In this document: positions 1 through 7,354 of the stretch, in pieces
Numbering within the stretch: the first letter of the stretch is position 1
How the letters are laid out: each line of letters opens with the position of its first letter
Source of the DNA: Sabulitectum sp964571965
GTDB taxonomy: Bacteria; Fermentibacterota; Fermentibacteria; Fermentibacterales; JCC-6
DNA: 25,520 nucleotides
Direction of reading: 5' to 3'
Assembly: GCA_964571965.1 (NCBI GenBank)
Contig: CAZNFQ010000028.1
Coordinates: forward strand, 1-25,520
Program-made: the position numbers and the translations under genes
The notes under the pieces: generated by a model
What the model saw: only the letters and a program-made list of their open reading frames with translations
Database searches by the model: none
Told to the model about the DNA's origin: nothing

Positions 1-985
1 TGAGTCCCTCGACGCCGGGTTCGATCTCAACGAATGCTCCGTAATCGGTGATAGAAGCAACCTTACCCTCGACCATTGTATCCTGGGGATATCTTTCGGC
101 GACACCCTCCCAGGGGAATGGCTGAAGCTGCTTGAGACCCAGGGATATGCGCTCGCGTTCACGATCGAATTTCAATACCTTGACGTCTATCTCATCACCA
201 ATGGCAACAAGCTGAGACGGGTGCCTGACTCTGCCCCAGCTCATGTCGGTTATGTGAAGAAGACCGTCGATGCCGCCAAGGTCCACGAATGCACCGAAAT
301 CGGTGATATTCTTCACTATACCGGTACGGACCTGGTCCTCCTCAAGCTCCTTTATCAGAGTTTCCTTGAGCTCGCTTCTGGCTTCTTCAAGAACCTGCCT
401 GCGGCTTACAACGATGTTCCTGCGCCTCTTGTTGAGCTTGATTACCCTGAAGTCCAGCTCTTCTCCGCAGAACTTCTCGAGGTTGGGCACCTGCCTCAGA
501 GCAACCTGTGAACCTGGAAGGAAGGCATCGACGCCCATTATGCGCACGGTAAGACCGCCCTTTATCCTCTTGATGACCTTGCCCTTGAGTATGGAGTTCT
601 CGTCATATGCAACCTTGATGTCGTTCCAGACCGTATGGAAGTGTGCCTTCTCCCTGGATACGGAAACCCTTCCGTCAGAGTCTTCCAGGCTTTCCACGAA
701 GACATCCACCCTGGTTCCTGAAGGAGGAACTTCTCCGTCTCTGAACTCCTGGAGAGGAATTACACCCTCGCTCTTGTAACCGAGATCCACGATAACCTCG
801 TTCTCCGCGGTTTTAAGGATGGTTCCGGAGATGATGGTTCCAACCTTTACCGTGAAGTTGTTGGAAATGGTTCCCTCGTATGCTGCTTCGAGTGTCGTCC
901 TCTCTGCTGCGGTGTAATCGTGACCTTCTATGGTCTCGATCTCTTCAGGGGTCAGGCCTACTACAAATTCATTCTGTTCGCTCAT
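1..985 (-). CDS. rpsA: 30S ribosomal protein S1, C-terminus cut by window edge
   Basis: Ribosomal protein S1 binds mRNA on the 30S subunit and helps initiation on structured or weak-SD messages. The visible 328 codons begin MSEQNEFVVGLTPEEIE and contain four S1 (OB-fold) repeats. These include the typical strings ITDFGAFVDLGGIDGLLHI in repeat three and ITDYGAFVEIEPGVEGL at the very edge, where repeat four is cut. I chose ATG at 985 because AAAGGA lies 7 bases upstream. The gene overlaps the end of plsC by 17 bases, so the two are probably translated together. cmk-(plsC)-rpsA is a common bacterial order. Family identity is certain; the number of further repeats beyond the window is unknown. 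Confidence 0.96.
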   Translation of the reverse strand, partial: MSEQNEFVVGLTPEEIETIEGHDYTAAERTTLEAAYEGTISNNFTVKVGTIISGTILKTAENEVIVDLGYKSEGVIPLQEFRDGEVPPSGTRVDVFVESLEDSDGRVSVSREKAHFHTVWNDIKVAYDENSILKGKVIKRIKGGLTVRIMGVDAFLPGSQVALRQVPNLEKFCGEELDFRVIKLNKRRRNIVVSRRQVLEEARSELKETLIKELEEDQVRTGIVKNITDFGAFVDLGGIDGLLHITDMSWGRVRHPSQLVAIGDEIDVKVLKFDRERERISLGLKQLQPFPWEGVAERYPQDTMVEGKVASITDYGAFVEIEPGVEGL

Positions 986-1625
986 TCATTTTTCCTTTCT
1001 TTACGTTTTCTTCTATTTCCTTCAGTTCTCTTACCTTCTGCATTATGTATTCCGCCGACCGCTTAGGGCCTCCTTCTTCATGGCACTTTCTAAGGATTTC
1101 CGGGCTTATGGGTTCTCCGAACCGCACAAGGAACCTGGTTCTGAAAAAGAGCGCACCAAGGGGATGATCCGTCCCCCTTACGAAAAACGGATAAACCGGC
1201 ACGCCTGTTGCGTGTGCGATGTGACCTACACCGGCTTTTGCTGGAAGCATCCTTCCGTTCTTGCTTCTAGTGCCCTCTGGAAAGATTACAAGTCCTTTAC
1301 CCGCAAGCACATGATCCCTGGCGGTATTAAGGGCATCCTTGTTCACGGATGCTTTTCTGTAAACCGGAAATGCTCCCAGAGCGCTCAGGAACCAGCTGCT
1401 TAAAGGATTGCTGAAAAGCTCGGACTTTGCCATGAAATAAATACCACGTGGAACGGCGGCGCCTATAAATGGAGGGTCCCAATCGGATATATGATTGCCT
1501 GCTATTATTATACCGCCTTTTTTAGGAATGATGTGGCGATTGTAGGTTTTCAATCTGAACAGAACTCTGGCAACAACTGCCACGAAGGGTCTCAGCAGAA
1601 AATCCACAAGGGGTGTTCTGTTCAC
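969..1625 (-). CDS. plsC: 1-acyl-sn-glycerol-3-phosphate acyltransferase
   Basis: This enzyme transfers an acyl group to the sn-2 position of lysophosphatidic acid, giving phosphatidic acid at the inner membrane. The 218-residue protein has the acyltransferase motif I NHISDWD (about residues 44-50, an NHx4D box) and motif III FPEGTRS (about 115-121). The hydrophobic N-terminus (residues 5-25) suits membrane association. Start is GTG at 1625, whose GTGA overlaps the cmk stop by four bases; no better internal start precedes motif I. It sits between cmk and rpsA in a translationally coupled trio. Length is normal for bacterial PlsC. Confidence 0.93.
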   Translation of the reverse strand: MNRTPLVDFLLRPFVAVVARVLFRLKTYNRHIIPKKGGIIIAGNHISDWDPPFIGAAVPRGIYFMAKSELFSNPLSSWFLSALGAFPVYRKASVNKDALNTARDHVLAGKGLVIFPEGTRSKNGRMLPAKAGVGHIAHATGVPVYPFFVRGTDHPLGALFFRTRFLVRFGEPISPEILRKCHEEGGPKRSAEYIMQKVRELKEIEENVKKGKMNERTE

Positions 1626-2269
1626 TGCGAGTGTCTCCTTCTGTAGTGCATGAGGACGAATTCCACCTGGTCTTCCACTGTCATTGAAGTGCCGTCGAGC
1701 CAGAGGGCACCCGGAGGAAGCCGTAAAGGGCTTTCGGTTCTGTTCCTGTCGCGGTGGTCACGTCTGAACATGGCGGATACCATGTTGCTGATTTCGCCTC
1801 CGCCCAGATCTTTGAGTCTTCTGACAGCCCTAATGGCAATGTCCGCAACCACATACACCTTCAGGTCGGCTTCCGGGAACACCACGCTGCCCATATCCCT
1901 GCCCTCGGCAACCGTATTGTGACTTCTCCCGAATGCCTTCTGCAGTGTGACCATCTGATCTCTGACTTCTCTGTGTGATGAAATTATGCTGGCGGATTCA
2001 CTTACTTCAGGCGTTCGGATTTTTCCGGAGATGTCTTTGCCGTCAAGGAAGATGCCTCTGCTGGAAACGTCTATTCTGTGATTGGCGATGAGGGCTGCGG
2101 CTTCTGCGCCGCTGGAAAGGTCAATGTCTGATCCTGAAACTAGAAAAGCCGACGCTCTGTACATTGCGCCGGTGTCCAGATACTCAAAACCAAGTTCAGC
2201 CGCTATTCGCTTCGCAGTGGTACTTTTACCGGAAGCGGCCGGTCCGTCTACAGCTATTATCTCAGACAG
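1622..2269 (-). CDS. cmk: cytidylate kinase, apparent CTG start
   Basis: Phosphorylates CMP and dCMP with ATP in pyrimidine nucleotide salvage and turnover. Read from CTG at 2269 the protein has 215 residues and begins MSEIIAVDGPAASGKST, exactly where this family normally starts, with the P-loop at about residues 9-17. LDTGAMYRA and the later GRDMGSVVFPEADLK segment are also typical. An in-frame TGA lies directly upstream (2272-2270), and the first ATG in frame (2164) lies after the P-loop, so no ATG, GTG or TTG can yield an intact enzyme. AGGGG (2286-2282) lies 12 bases before the CTG. The best-spaced start, TTG at 2273, is in another frame and stops after three codons. Either a CTG start or a one-base sequence error is likely. 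The end overlaps plsC by four bases. Confidence 0.9.
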   Translation of the reverse strand: MSEIIAVDGPAASGKSTTAKRIAAELGFEYLDTGAMYRASAFLVSGSDIDLSSGAEAAALIANHRIDVSSRGIFLDGKDISGKIRTPEVSESASIISSHREVRDQMVTLQKAFGRSHNTVAEGRDMGSVVFPEADLKVYVVADIAIRAVRRLKDLGGGEISNMVSAMFRRDHRDRNRTESPLRLPPGALWLDGTSMTVEDQVEFVLMHYRRRHSQ

Positions 2270-2301
2270 TCAAATTCACATCCCCTCGTCGTAGTGGCGC
2301 G

Positions 2302-2330
2302 AATATGCACTAACGGGGATGTTTCGTCAA
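2302..2330 (-). promoter_or_regulatory. Putative sigma-70-like promoter for cmk-plsC-rpsA
   Basis: On the minus strand, TTGACG (2330-2325, five of six matches to the -35 consensus) is followed after exactly 17 bases by CATATT (2307-2302, four of six matches to the -10 consensus). It begins just after the rluB stop codon and would start RNA near 2295, leaving a short leader of about 25 bases before the cmk start. This is the only sizeable gap in the run from pgi to rpsA. The assignment rests on consensus matching alone. Confidence 0.5.
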
Positions 2331-2333
2331 CCG

Positions 2334-3089
2334 TTACCTGTTGAGACCCACCAGACTGCAGAGTTCTTTTCCCTCTTCGGGAGTGAGTTCACGCCATGCT
2401 CCCCTTTCTATACCACTCACGCTGATGGTGCCGTATCTTGTTCTCTCAAGACCTATGAGGGGCACGCGGCAAACAGCTGCAAGTCTTCTAACCTCACGGT
2501 TCCGTCCTGTTTTCAGTACCAGGGAGATTTCAGTTCTGCCTGTCTGTTTCACCGATTGAGGTTTTGAATATACTCTTGGCTGTATAAATGCTCCTTTGCG
2601 GAGATGCTCCACCTGATCCGGATTCACCGGCTTGGCTGTTTTGATCAGGTATTCCCTCTCCACCTTCCAGCGGGGATGTGAAAGCCTGTGAACAAGCTCT
2701 CCGTCATTGCTCCAAAGGAGGATCCCTCCGGTTTTTATGTCCAGTCTTCCAACAGGAGCAGAGGCCTCCGGCATTCCCCTGGAAAGAAGGCTGACAGGTC
2801 TTGGGCTGTTCGTGTCCATAGTGGTCTCGTAACCGGAAGGTTTGTTCATGGCTGCAATGAACAATTCAGGAAGGGTTACAGCAGAGCCATCCCAGAGGAT
2901 GGTGTCTCCGGCTTTGATCCTGTATGCGGGATTCATTGCCAGCTTTCCGTTTACCGTAACCATTCCGTTCACTATTCCATCATCGCAGTTCCTGCGGCTT
3001 GCAATTCCGGATCGGGCTATATATCTGTTAAGTCTCATTCCGTCTGCATTCTGCGGAACCGTTCTGTTTCCTCTGCTAGCTGCGGTCAA
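2334..3089 (-). CDS. rluB: rRNA pseudouridine synthase, RsuA/RluB family
   Basis: Isomerises a specific uridine in rRNA to pseudouridine; by gene order most likely the large-subunit RluB type. The 251-residue protein has an N-terminal S4 RNA-binding domain (about residues 18-65, MRLNRYIARSGIASRR). A catalytic domain follows with the family motif GRLDIKTGGILL, whose Asp at about 117 is the catalytic residue. NREVRRLAA near residue 200 is also typical. Start is TTG at 3089, preceded by GGAGG at a spacing of about six; an alternative ATG at 3038 has a poorer site. It overlaps scpB by 14 bases. RluB, RluE and RsuA cannot be separated by motif alone. Confidence 0.9.
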   Translation of the reverse strand: MTAASRGNRTVPQNADGMRLNRYIARSGIASRRNCDDGIVNGMVTVNGKLAMNPAYRIKAGDTILWDGSAVTLPELFIAAMNKPSGYETTMDTNSPRPVSLLSRGMPEASAPVGRLDIKTGGILLWSNDGELVHRLSHPRWKVEREYLIKTAKPVNPDQVEHLRKGAFIQPRVYSKPQSVKQTGRTEISLVLKTGRNREVRRLAAVCRVPLIGLERTRYGTISVSGIERGAWRELTPEEGKELCSLVGLNR

Positions 3090-3660
3090 AGAGTTCCTCC
3101 GATTCTTCGGCGGCTTTCTCCAGGTCCTCGGCTGAGAGGCTGAGAAGGCTTTCGATCTCGTCCATTCTTGGTAAGTGCTCCAGGTCGCTTAACCCGAAGT
3201 ATTCAAGGAAAAGAGAGGTTGTACCGTAAAGAAGCGGTCTTCCCGGAACTTCTTCTCTGCCTGTTATCTTTATCAGTTCCCTCTCAAGGAGGGTTCTTAC
3301 TGCACTGTCGCTGTTAACTCCTCTTACTGCCTCTATTTGAGCCCTTGTCACAGGCTGTCTGTAGGCAACCACCGCCAGGGATTCAAGCGAAGCCCTGGAA
3401 AGCCTGCTGCGCCTTTTGCCCTCGAAGAGCTGAGCAACCACATAACCCAGATCCGGATCCGTGACTACCCTGTATCCCCCTGCAAGTCTGGCTACGATAA
3501 TTCCGTGTCCGCCTGCGGCAAGCTCTGTTTCTATCCTCTGTACTGCCTGCTCTGCAGACTCTGTTCCGCAGCCTGTTATCTCACATATTCTCTCCAGGGT
3601 GAGAGGGTCTTCAGCAGCAGCAAGAAGTGCTTCTATCTGTCTGGCAAGCTGATCAAGCAT
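3076..3660 (-). CDS. scpB: Segregation and condensation protein B
   Basis: ScpB is the winged-helix (kite) subunit that dimerises and binds ScpA in the SMC-ScpAB complex, which compacts and segregates the chromosome. The 194-residue protein has the usual length and tandem winged-helix layout. Typical strings are SLESLAVVAYRQPVTRAQIE and VRGVNSDSAVRTLLER, followed by GRPLLYGTT and FLEYFGL. Start is ATG at 3660, overlapping scpA by eight bases. The last 25 residues are acidic and likely disordered. No smc gene is in the window. Confidence 0.95.
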   Translation of the reverse strand: MLDQLARQIEALLAAAEDPLTLERICEITGCGTESAEQAVQRIETELAAGGHGIIVARLAGGYRVVTDPDLGYVVAQLFEGKRRSRLSRASLESLAVVAYRQPVTRAQIEAVRGVNSDSAVRTLLERELIKITGREEVPGRPLLYGTTSLFLEYFGLSDLEHLPRMDEIESLLSLSAEDLEKAAEESEELFDRS

Positions 3661-4399
3661 TCTTCGCCCACCTTTCAGTTCTTTTCATGTTTATGTCGCC
3701 CATGGGATACCTCTGCTCGGCTTCGAGCCATCCCCTTCGCATCAGTTCCAGGACAGCGGAGAAAAATGATACTATCCTGCCGTGGTCAGGGTTCTCTCCA
3801 ACCGTTTCCCTGAAAAGTCTGCTCTTCCCGGGGGGTATCAGCTTATCCAGGGCATCTACACACTGGGAAAGGGATGCCAGTGGTTTGAGTATCCTGTGAC
3901 CGGGAGGAGGAGTGTTTTTCTCTGCCATGTTCTCCACCGCCATAAGAAGATCCAGTAGAGATGTCTGCCCCGGGTCGGGAGGGCCTGTTTTTTCCTGGTA
4001 ACGCTCCCTCTCCCCTGGAACGGGAAACACATCTCTCCACATTGATTCACTCTCGCGAAGGTCCATGGCAACCTCCTTGAATGCCCTGTAAAGAACTATG
4101 TGCCTCATCAAAGACTCCATGGGATCTTCGGTCTGCTCCATTACGGCCCTTTCCACGGGAAGCATGGAACGGCTCTTCATTCTTGCAAGGGTAGCCGCCA
4201 TGACGAGATACTCACCGGCAATGTCAAGATCCAGATCCTGGGCACTTCTGATGTACTGCAGATACTGATCGGCGACCATTGCCACATGTATGGTGGTAAT
4301 GTCCAGTTCGTCACGTCTTATCAGAAAGAGAAGAAGGTCAAGGGGACCCTCGAAATCCTCCAGAGAGATGCGGCAGGCACCCTGTTCCTCAGCAGACAT
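3653..4399 (-). CDS. scpA: Segregation and condensation protein A
   Basis: ScpA is the kleisin that bridges the SMC heads and recruits ScpB. The protein starts with the diagnostic LEDFEGPLDLLLFLIRR segment near its N-terminus. It continues with EYLVMAATLARMKSRSMLP, the helical region that contacts the SMC neck. The C-terminal part (VSFFSAVLELMRRGWLEAEQ) is the winged-helix domain that binds the SMC head cap. I chose ATG at 4399 (248 residues). TTG at 4411 would add four residues, and neither has a clear ribosome-binding site. It overlaps the Era-like gene upstream and scpB downstream, so stoichiometric coupled translation is likely. Confidence 0.93.
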   Translation of the reverse strand: MSAEEQGACRISLEDFEGPLDLLLFLIRRDELDITTIHVAMVADQYLQYIRSAQDLDLDIAGEYLVMAATLARMKSRSMLPVERAVMEQTEDPMESLMRHIVLYRAFKEVAMDLRESESMWRDVFPVPGERERYQEKTGPPDPGQTSLLDLLMAVENMAEKNTPPPGHRILKPLASLSQCVDALDKLIPPGKSRLFRETVGENPDHGRIVSFFSAVLELMRRGWLEAEQRYPMGDINMKRTERWAKNA

Positions 4400-5246
4400 A
4401 TCCGAATTCAAGCATATCAGTCTTGTTCTCCGGCCAGGCTTCCCTGACCTTTACCCAGAGATCCAGTCTGCAGGTATCTCCCGTGAAATTCTGAATGGAG
4501 CTTCTGGAAAGGTTGTTGATGTGCTCCAGGGTCTGTCCTTTCCTTCCGATGAGCATTCCTTTGTTCGAAGCCTTCGAGACAATCAGATTAGCCCTTATAT
4601 AAAGCTTTCCGTCCCTCTGGGATATCTCCTCCACCTGTACAGCTGTCTCCACCGCCGCTTCAGGGGGAAGAATTGCATAAAGCTGTGCTCTGATCTGTTC
4701 TGCAATGAGAAATCGCTTCGAATTGAGGGTTTTAACGCTTCTGGGAAACAGCCTGTCCCTGAGTGGAATGTTTTCCAGAACCATCTCCAGAAGACTTTGA
4801 ACTCCGTTACCGGAAAGGGGGTTCACGGAAACAGCGGCTGTGAATTTATTAGTGTATCTGGCTTTGTTTAAATATGCCTCTCTGTGCTGTTCCTTTACGT
4901 AGTCGTTCCTGCCAAGGGCAAGTATCACCGGTCTGGAGTTTATCCTCTCCATGAACGAAGTCAGAACCGGGCTTTCCAGGTCATCTTCGAAGGTTTTTAT
5001 GTTCAGAAGCATTACCACCACATCAACCCACTGGATTATCGACGAATCGTAGTTCCCCTCCAGCGGAGGTGTATCCACGAAGCATATCTGAGAATTACCG
5101 GGTGTGCATATGCCGGTTATGGGCATTCTGGTGGAAGCAGGCTGGGGAGCCGCAGGAGAAATGGCGGAGTTGGTAAGTGCATTCAGAAGACTGGATTTCC
5201 CGGTGTTGGAAAACCCGGTGAGAAGGGCATATCCGCTTTTTATCAT
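4389..5246 (-). CDS. era: Era-like GTPase with KH domain, degenerate G3-G5 motifs
   Basis: Era binds the 3' end of 16S rRNA through its KH domain and supports 30S maturation. This 285-residue protein has Era architecture: one N-terminal G domain and a C-terminal KH domain (GMLIGRKGQTLEHI, then LDLWVKVREAWPEN). The P-loop GFSNTGKSS (residues 11-19) is intact and STRMPITGI matches Era's G2 region. However G3 reads DTPP and not DTPG (58-61), G4 reads GRND where NKxD is expected (112-115), and G5 reads SV, not SA (140-141). The segment after G3 also looks shorter than usual. Start ATG at 5246 forms an ATGA overlap with the upstream gene; an in-frame TTG at 5258 is less likely. It could be a diverged sole Era or a second copy. 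Confidence 0.85.
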   Translation of the reverse strand: MIKSGYALLTGFSNTGKSSLLNALTNSAISPAAPQPASTRMPITGICTPGNSQICFVDTPPLEGNYDSSIIQWVDVVVMLLNIKTFEDDLESPVLTSFMERINSRPVILALGRNDYVKEQHREAYLNKARYTNKFTAAVSVNPLSGNGVQSLLEMVLENIPLRDRLFPRSVKTLNSKRFLIAEQIRAQLYAILPPEAAVETAVQVEEISQRDGKLYIRANLIVSKASNKGMLIGRKGQTLEHINNLSRSSIQNFTGDTCRLDLWVKVREAWPENKTDMLEFGYVC

Positions 5247-6547
5247 TCCGCTGGGCAATTTGTCTCCGATTCTGTTGAGTCTGAAGGAACTGTTCCCGCA
5301 AGGGCAACGAGATCACCGGCGGAGTTCCCCGCGTAGAGTACACCTTCGAGAAGAATGGGGGGAGTTCCTGAATAGGATCCCGTTTCTATGGTGTCCACAG
5401 GCAGACCTGTGTTAAGACTGAGAAGGTATATCCTTCCGTCGTCACAGCTGGCATATACAATGGTGTCGCAAACAGCCGGAGATACGGTAACCCAGTTCGG
5501 AAGCGGGGTTTCCCAGAGTATGGAGCCGTTCTGCGCTTCAGTACAGAAAACCCGCCCGTCACAGGTCCCGGCAACTACCCGGGAGTCAGCGGAGAGAGAG
5601 GGTCTGGAAACCACTGTTCTGCCCCTCACACCCTGAAGGGCCGTTTCCCAGACGGTTTCACCTGTGACAAGGGAGATGGCCAGAAGTTTTCCCGAAGAGA
5701 AACCTATGAAGACAAGGTTGTTCCCTATTGAAGGAGCAGAAGGCTGGGATGTGAAACTGCGTGACCATAAAAGGGTTCCCGATGGATTCCAGGCTGCTGC
5801 TTCACCTGCCTCTGTACAGAAAACCGCGGTGCTGTCAGATACCGCCGGACCAATTACAAGACCCTCCATGGTGTCGCTCCAGACCGGTTCACCGGTTGCC
5901 CTGTCAAGGGCGGCAACGGAACCCATTGAGTTCCCTGCCAGAACGAGGGTATCAGCAAAGACAGCTGCATCGGTAAAAATGTGATAACCAAGACCGGATT
6001 TCCACTCTTCAGAACCATCGGCGCGACCGATGGCATAAAGGTATCCATCCTGACCCGGGAAAAAGACCAGCTGAGAATCTGCAGCCACACCACCGGAAAG
6101 CCCGCAGGTAACGGTTCTCGACCAGATCTGATCCCCCGTATGTCTGTTTAGCCCCCTTAGAACCCTGTCGTTCCCCGCTGTGTATATGAAATCGCCAAGT
6201 ACGGCAGGAGGAGAAAATATCTCGGAACCCGTTCTGAGGATCCACAGTGTATCGAAGGGTGACTTAACCGCAGGAGCCCAGGCTGCATTACCGGTTGATG
6301 AACCGGAGGCCTGAAGCCACTCAGCCGGAGGAAACTCAAAGTTATTTTCTGTACTGTCCAGAGCGGATGCCGCAGCCTGGTACACCTGTGAGGAAGGCGG
6401 CGGAGAAGACTCCGGGACATCTTTGTCCACTCTCCCCTCTAAAATCAGAATAACAGCAAGTACAGCTGCAATGGTCACCGCTATAAGGGTGATCCTTCCC
6501 GTAAGCGGTTTCCTCTCCGCAGCTCCAGTGGATGTGGTGTTGGTCAT
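5243..6547 (-). CDS. Membrane-anchored PQQ-like beta-propeller protein, BamB-like
   Basis: The 434-residue protein has a short basic N-terminus, one transmembrane segment (about residues 17-38, ITLIAVTIAAVLAVILIL) and a low-complexity Ser/Pro linker. A run of about seven repeats of roughly 40 residues follows. Repeats carry the PQQ/quinoprotein propeller signature, for example LNRHTGDQIWSR, IGRADGSEEWKS, LDRATGEPVWSD and ISLVTGETVWET. Such propellers act as protein-interaction scaffolds; BamB, a subunit of the outer-membrane assembly machine, is the best-known relative. There is no lipobox, so unlike classical BamB it would be anchored in the inner membrane. No PQQ-dehydrogenase catalytic features are evident. 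ATG at 6547 follows the L,D-transpeptidase gene by 13 bases. Role inferred only from fold and context. Confidence 0.8.
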   Translation of the reverse strand: MTNTTSTGAAERKPLTGRITLIAVTIAAVLAVILILEGRVDKDVPESSPPPSSQVYQAAASALDSTENNFEFPPAEWLQASGSSTGNAAWAPAVKSPFDTLWILRTGSEIFSPPAVLGDFIYTAGNDRVLRGLNRHTGDQIWSRTVTCGLSGGVAADSQLVFFPGQDGYLYAIGRADGSEEWKSGLGYHIFTDAAVFADTLVLAGNSMGSVAALDRATGEPVWSDTMEGLVIGPAVSDSTAVFCTEAGEAAAWNPSGTLLWSRSFTSQPSAPSIGNNLVFIGFSSGKLLAISLVTGETVWETALQGVRGRTVVSRPSLSADSRVVAGTCDGRVFCTEAQNGSILWETPLPNWVTVSPAVCDTIVYASCDDGRIYLLSLNTGLPVDTIETGSYSGTPPILLEGVLYAGNSAGDLVALAGTVPSDSTESETNCPAE

Positions 6548-6560
6548 GGTGCTCTTCCCG

Positions 6561-7343
6561 TCAGTATATCAACACAGGAGCCCCCACCGGAAGAGTCCGG
6601 AAGAGTGCCTCAAGGTCATCGTTGCTCAGTCTGATACAGCCATGGCTCACGTTGTTTCCCCTGCCTACTCCATAATGCAGAAGAATACCTCCGCCAAGGT
6701 CAAGTTTGTAGCTTCCCAGAGCTCCCGGTACGGCCCTTACCCAAACCCTTTCCGAAGAGGTAAGAGAGTCATTGTAATAAACTATCTGCTCCTCCCAGGA
6801 GAGGCTGTCGGGTATCAGCACGTCCATACCGGGCCTGGGGGGCCTCAGGTTCTGCTCAAGCCAGTACCAGTCCGGTCTGTACCAGTATGGATTCTCACCC
6901 TTCTTTATCACATATCGTATGCCCCTGGGTGTGCTGAAGTTCCACACCAGTCCGCTGTCGTTTGCAACCCAGCCTTTGCCCGTGCCGCAGAATCCGGTCC
7001 TTACCAGAAGGTCTCCCCTTCTTAGCTGAAACCTGTTCTGATACGTGTCTATGATAAGGTAGTAATCGAGGTAGTTACGCACCAGCTCCGCCTGGGTGAG
7101 TCTAACCTCCAGGGAATCCGCCCTTCGCAGCAGCAGGGGCACAGAATCCTCCCTGGCGGTAAAAGCCCTGTTCACTAGGGCAAGAGTGTCTCTCTGGGCG
7201 GTGACCAGCTCAAGGTCGGCCAGGGTCTCATCTGTTATTCTGCTATACTCCTTCACCCTGGAGTCGAGGCTGTGAATGGTATAGAGGCTGGCAAAAAGAG
7301 CCACCGTAAAAACTGCCAGAAGAACTGTCAAAGGGGTTCTCAA
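6561..7343 (-). CDS. L,D-transpeptidase (YkuD domain), membrane-anchored
   Basis: YkuD enzymes cross-link peptidoglycan 3-3 or attach proteins to it, using a catalytic Cys. The 260-residue protein has an N-terminal membrane anchor (about residues 4-24) and a predicted coiled coil (about 28-95, rich in Leu, Arg, Asp and Glu). A C-terminal YkuD domain ends with HYGVGRGNNVSHGCIRLSND, containing the SHGCIRL active-site box (Cys near 236). Start is TTG at 7343, with GGAG five bases upstream. It lies 11 bases after the M15 peptidase gene, so the two probably form a cell-wall pair. Substrate and linkage type cannot be told from sequence. Confidence 0.9.
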   Translation of the reverse strand: MRTPLTVLLAVFTVALFASLYTIHSLDSRVKEYSRITDETLADLELVTAQRDTLALVNRAFTAREDSVPLLLRRADSLEVRLTQAELVRNYLDYYLIIDTYQNRFQLRRGDLLVRTGFCGTGKGWVANDSGLVWNFSTPRGIRYVIKKGENPYWYRPDWYWLEQNLRPPRPGMDVLIPDSLSWEEQIVYYNDSLTSSERVWVRAVPGALGSYKLDLGGGILLHYGVGRGNNVSHGCIRLSNDDLEALFRTLPVGAPVLIY

Positions 7344-7354
7344 AACGACTCCGA

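Noticed and set aside
5243..6547. PQQ-dependent dehydrogenase
   Set aside because: The repeats match the propeller fold, but the protein is short, anchored by one membrane segment and lacks evident cofactor or catalytic features, so a scaffold role is more likely.
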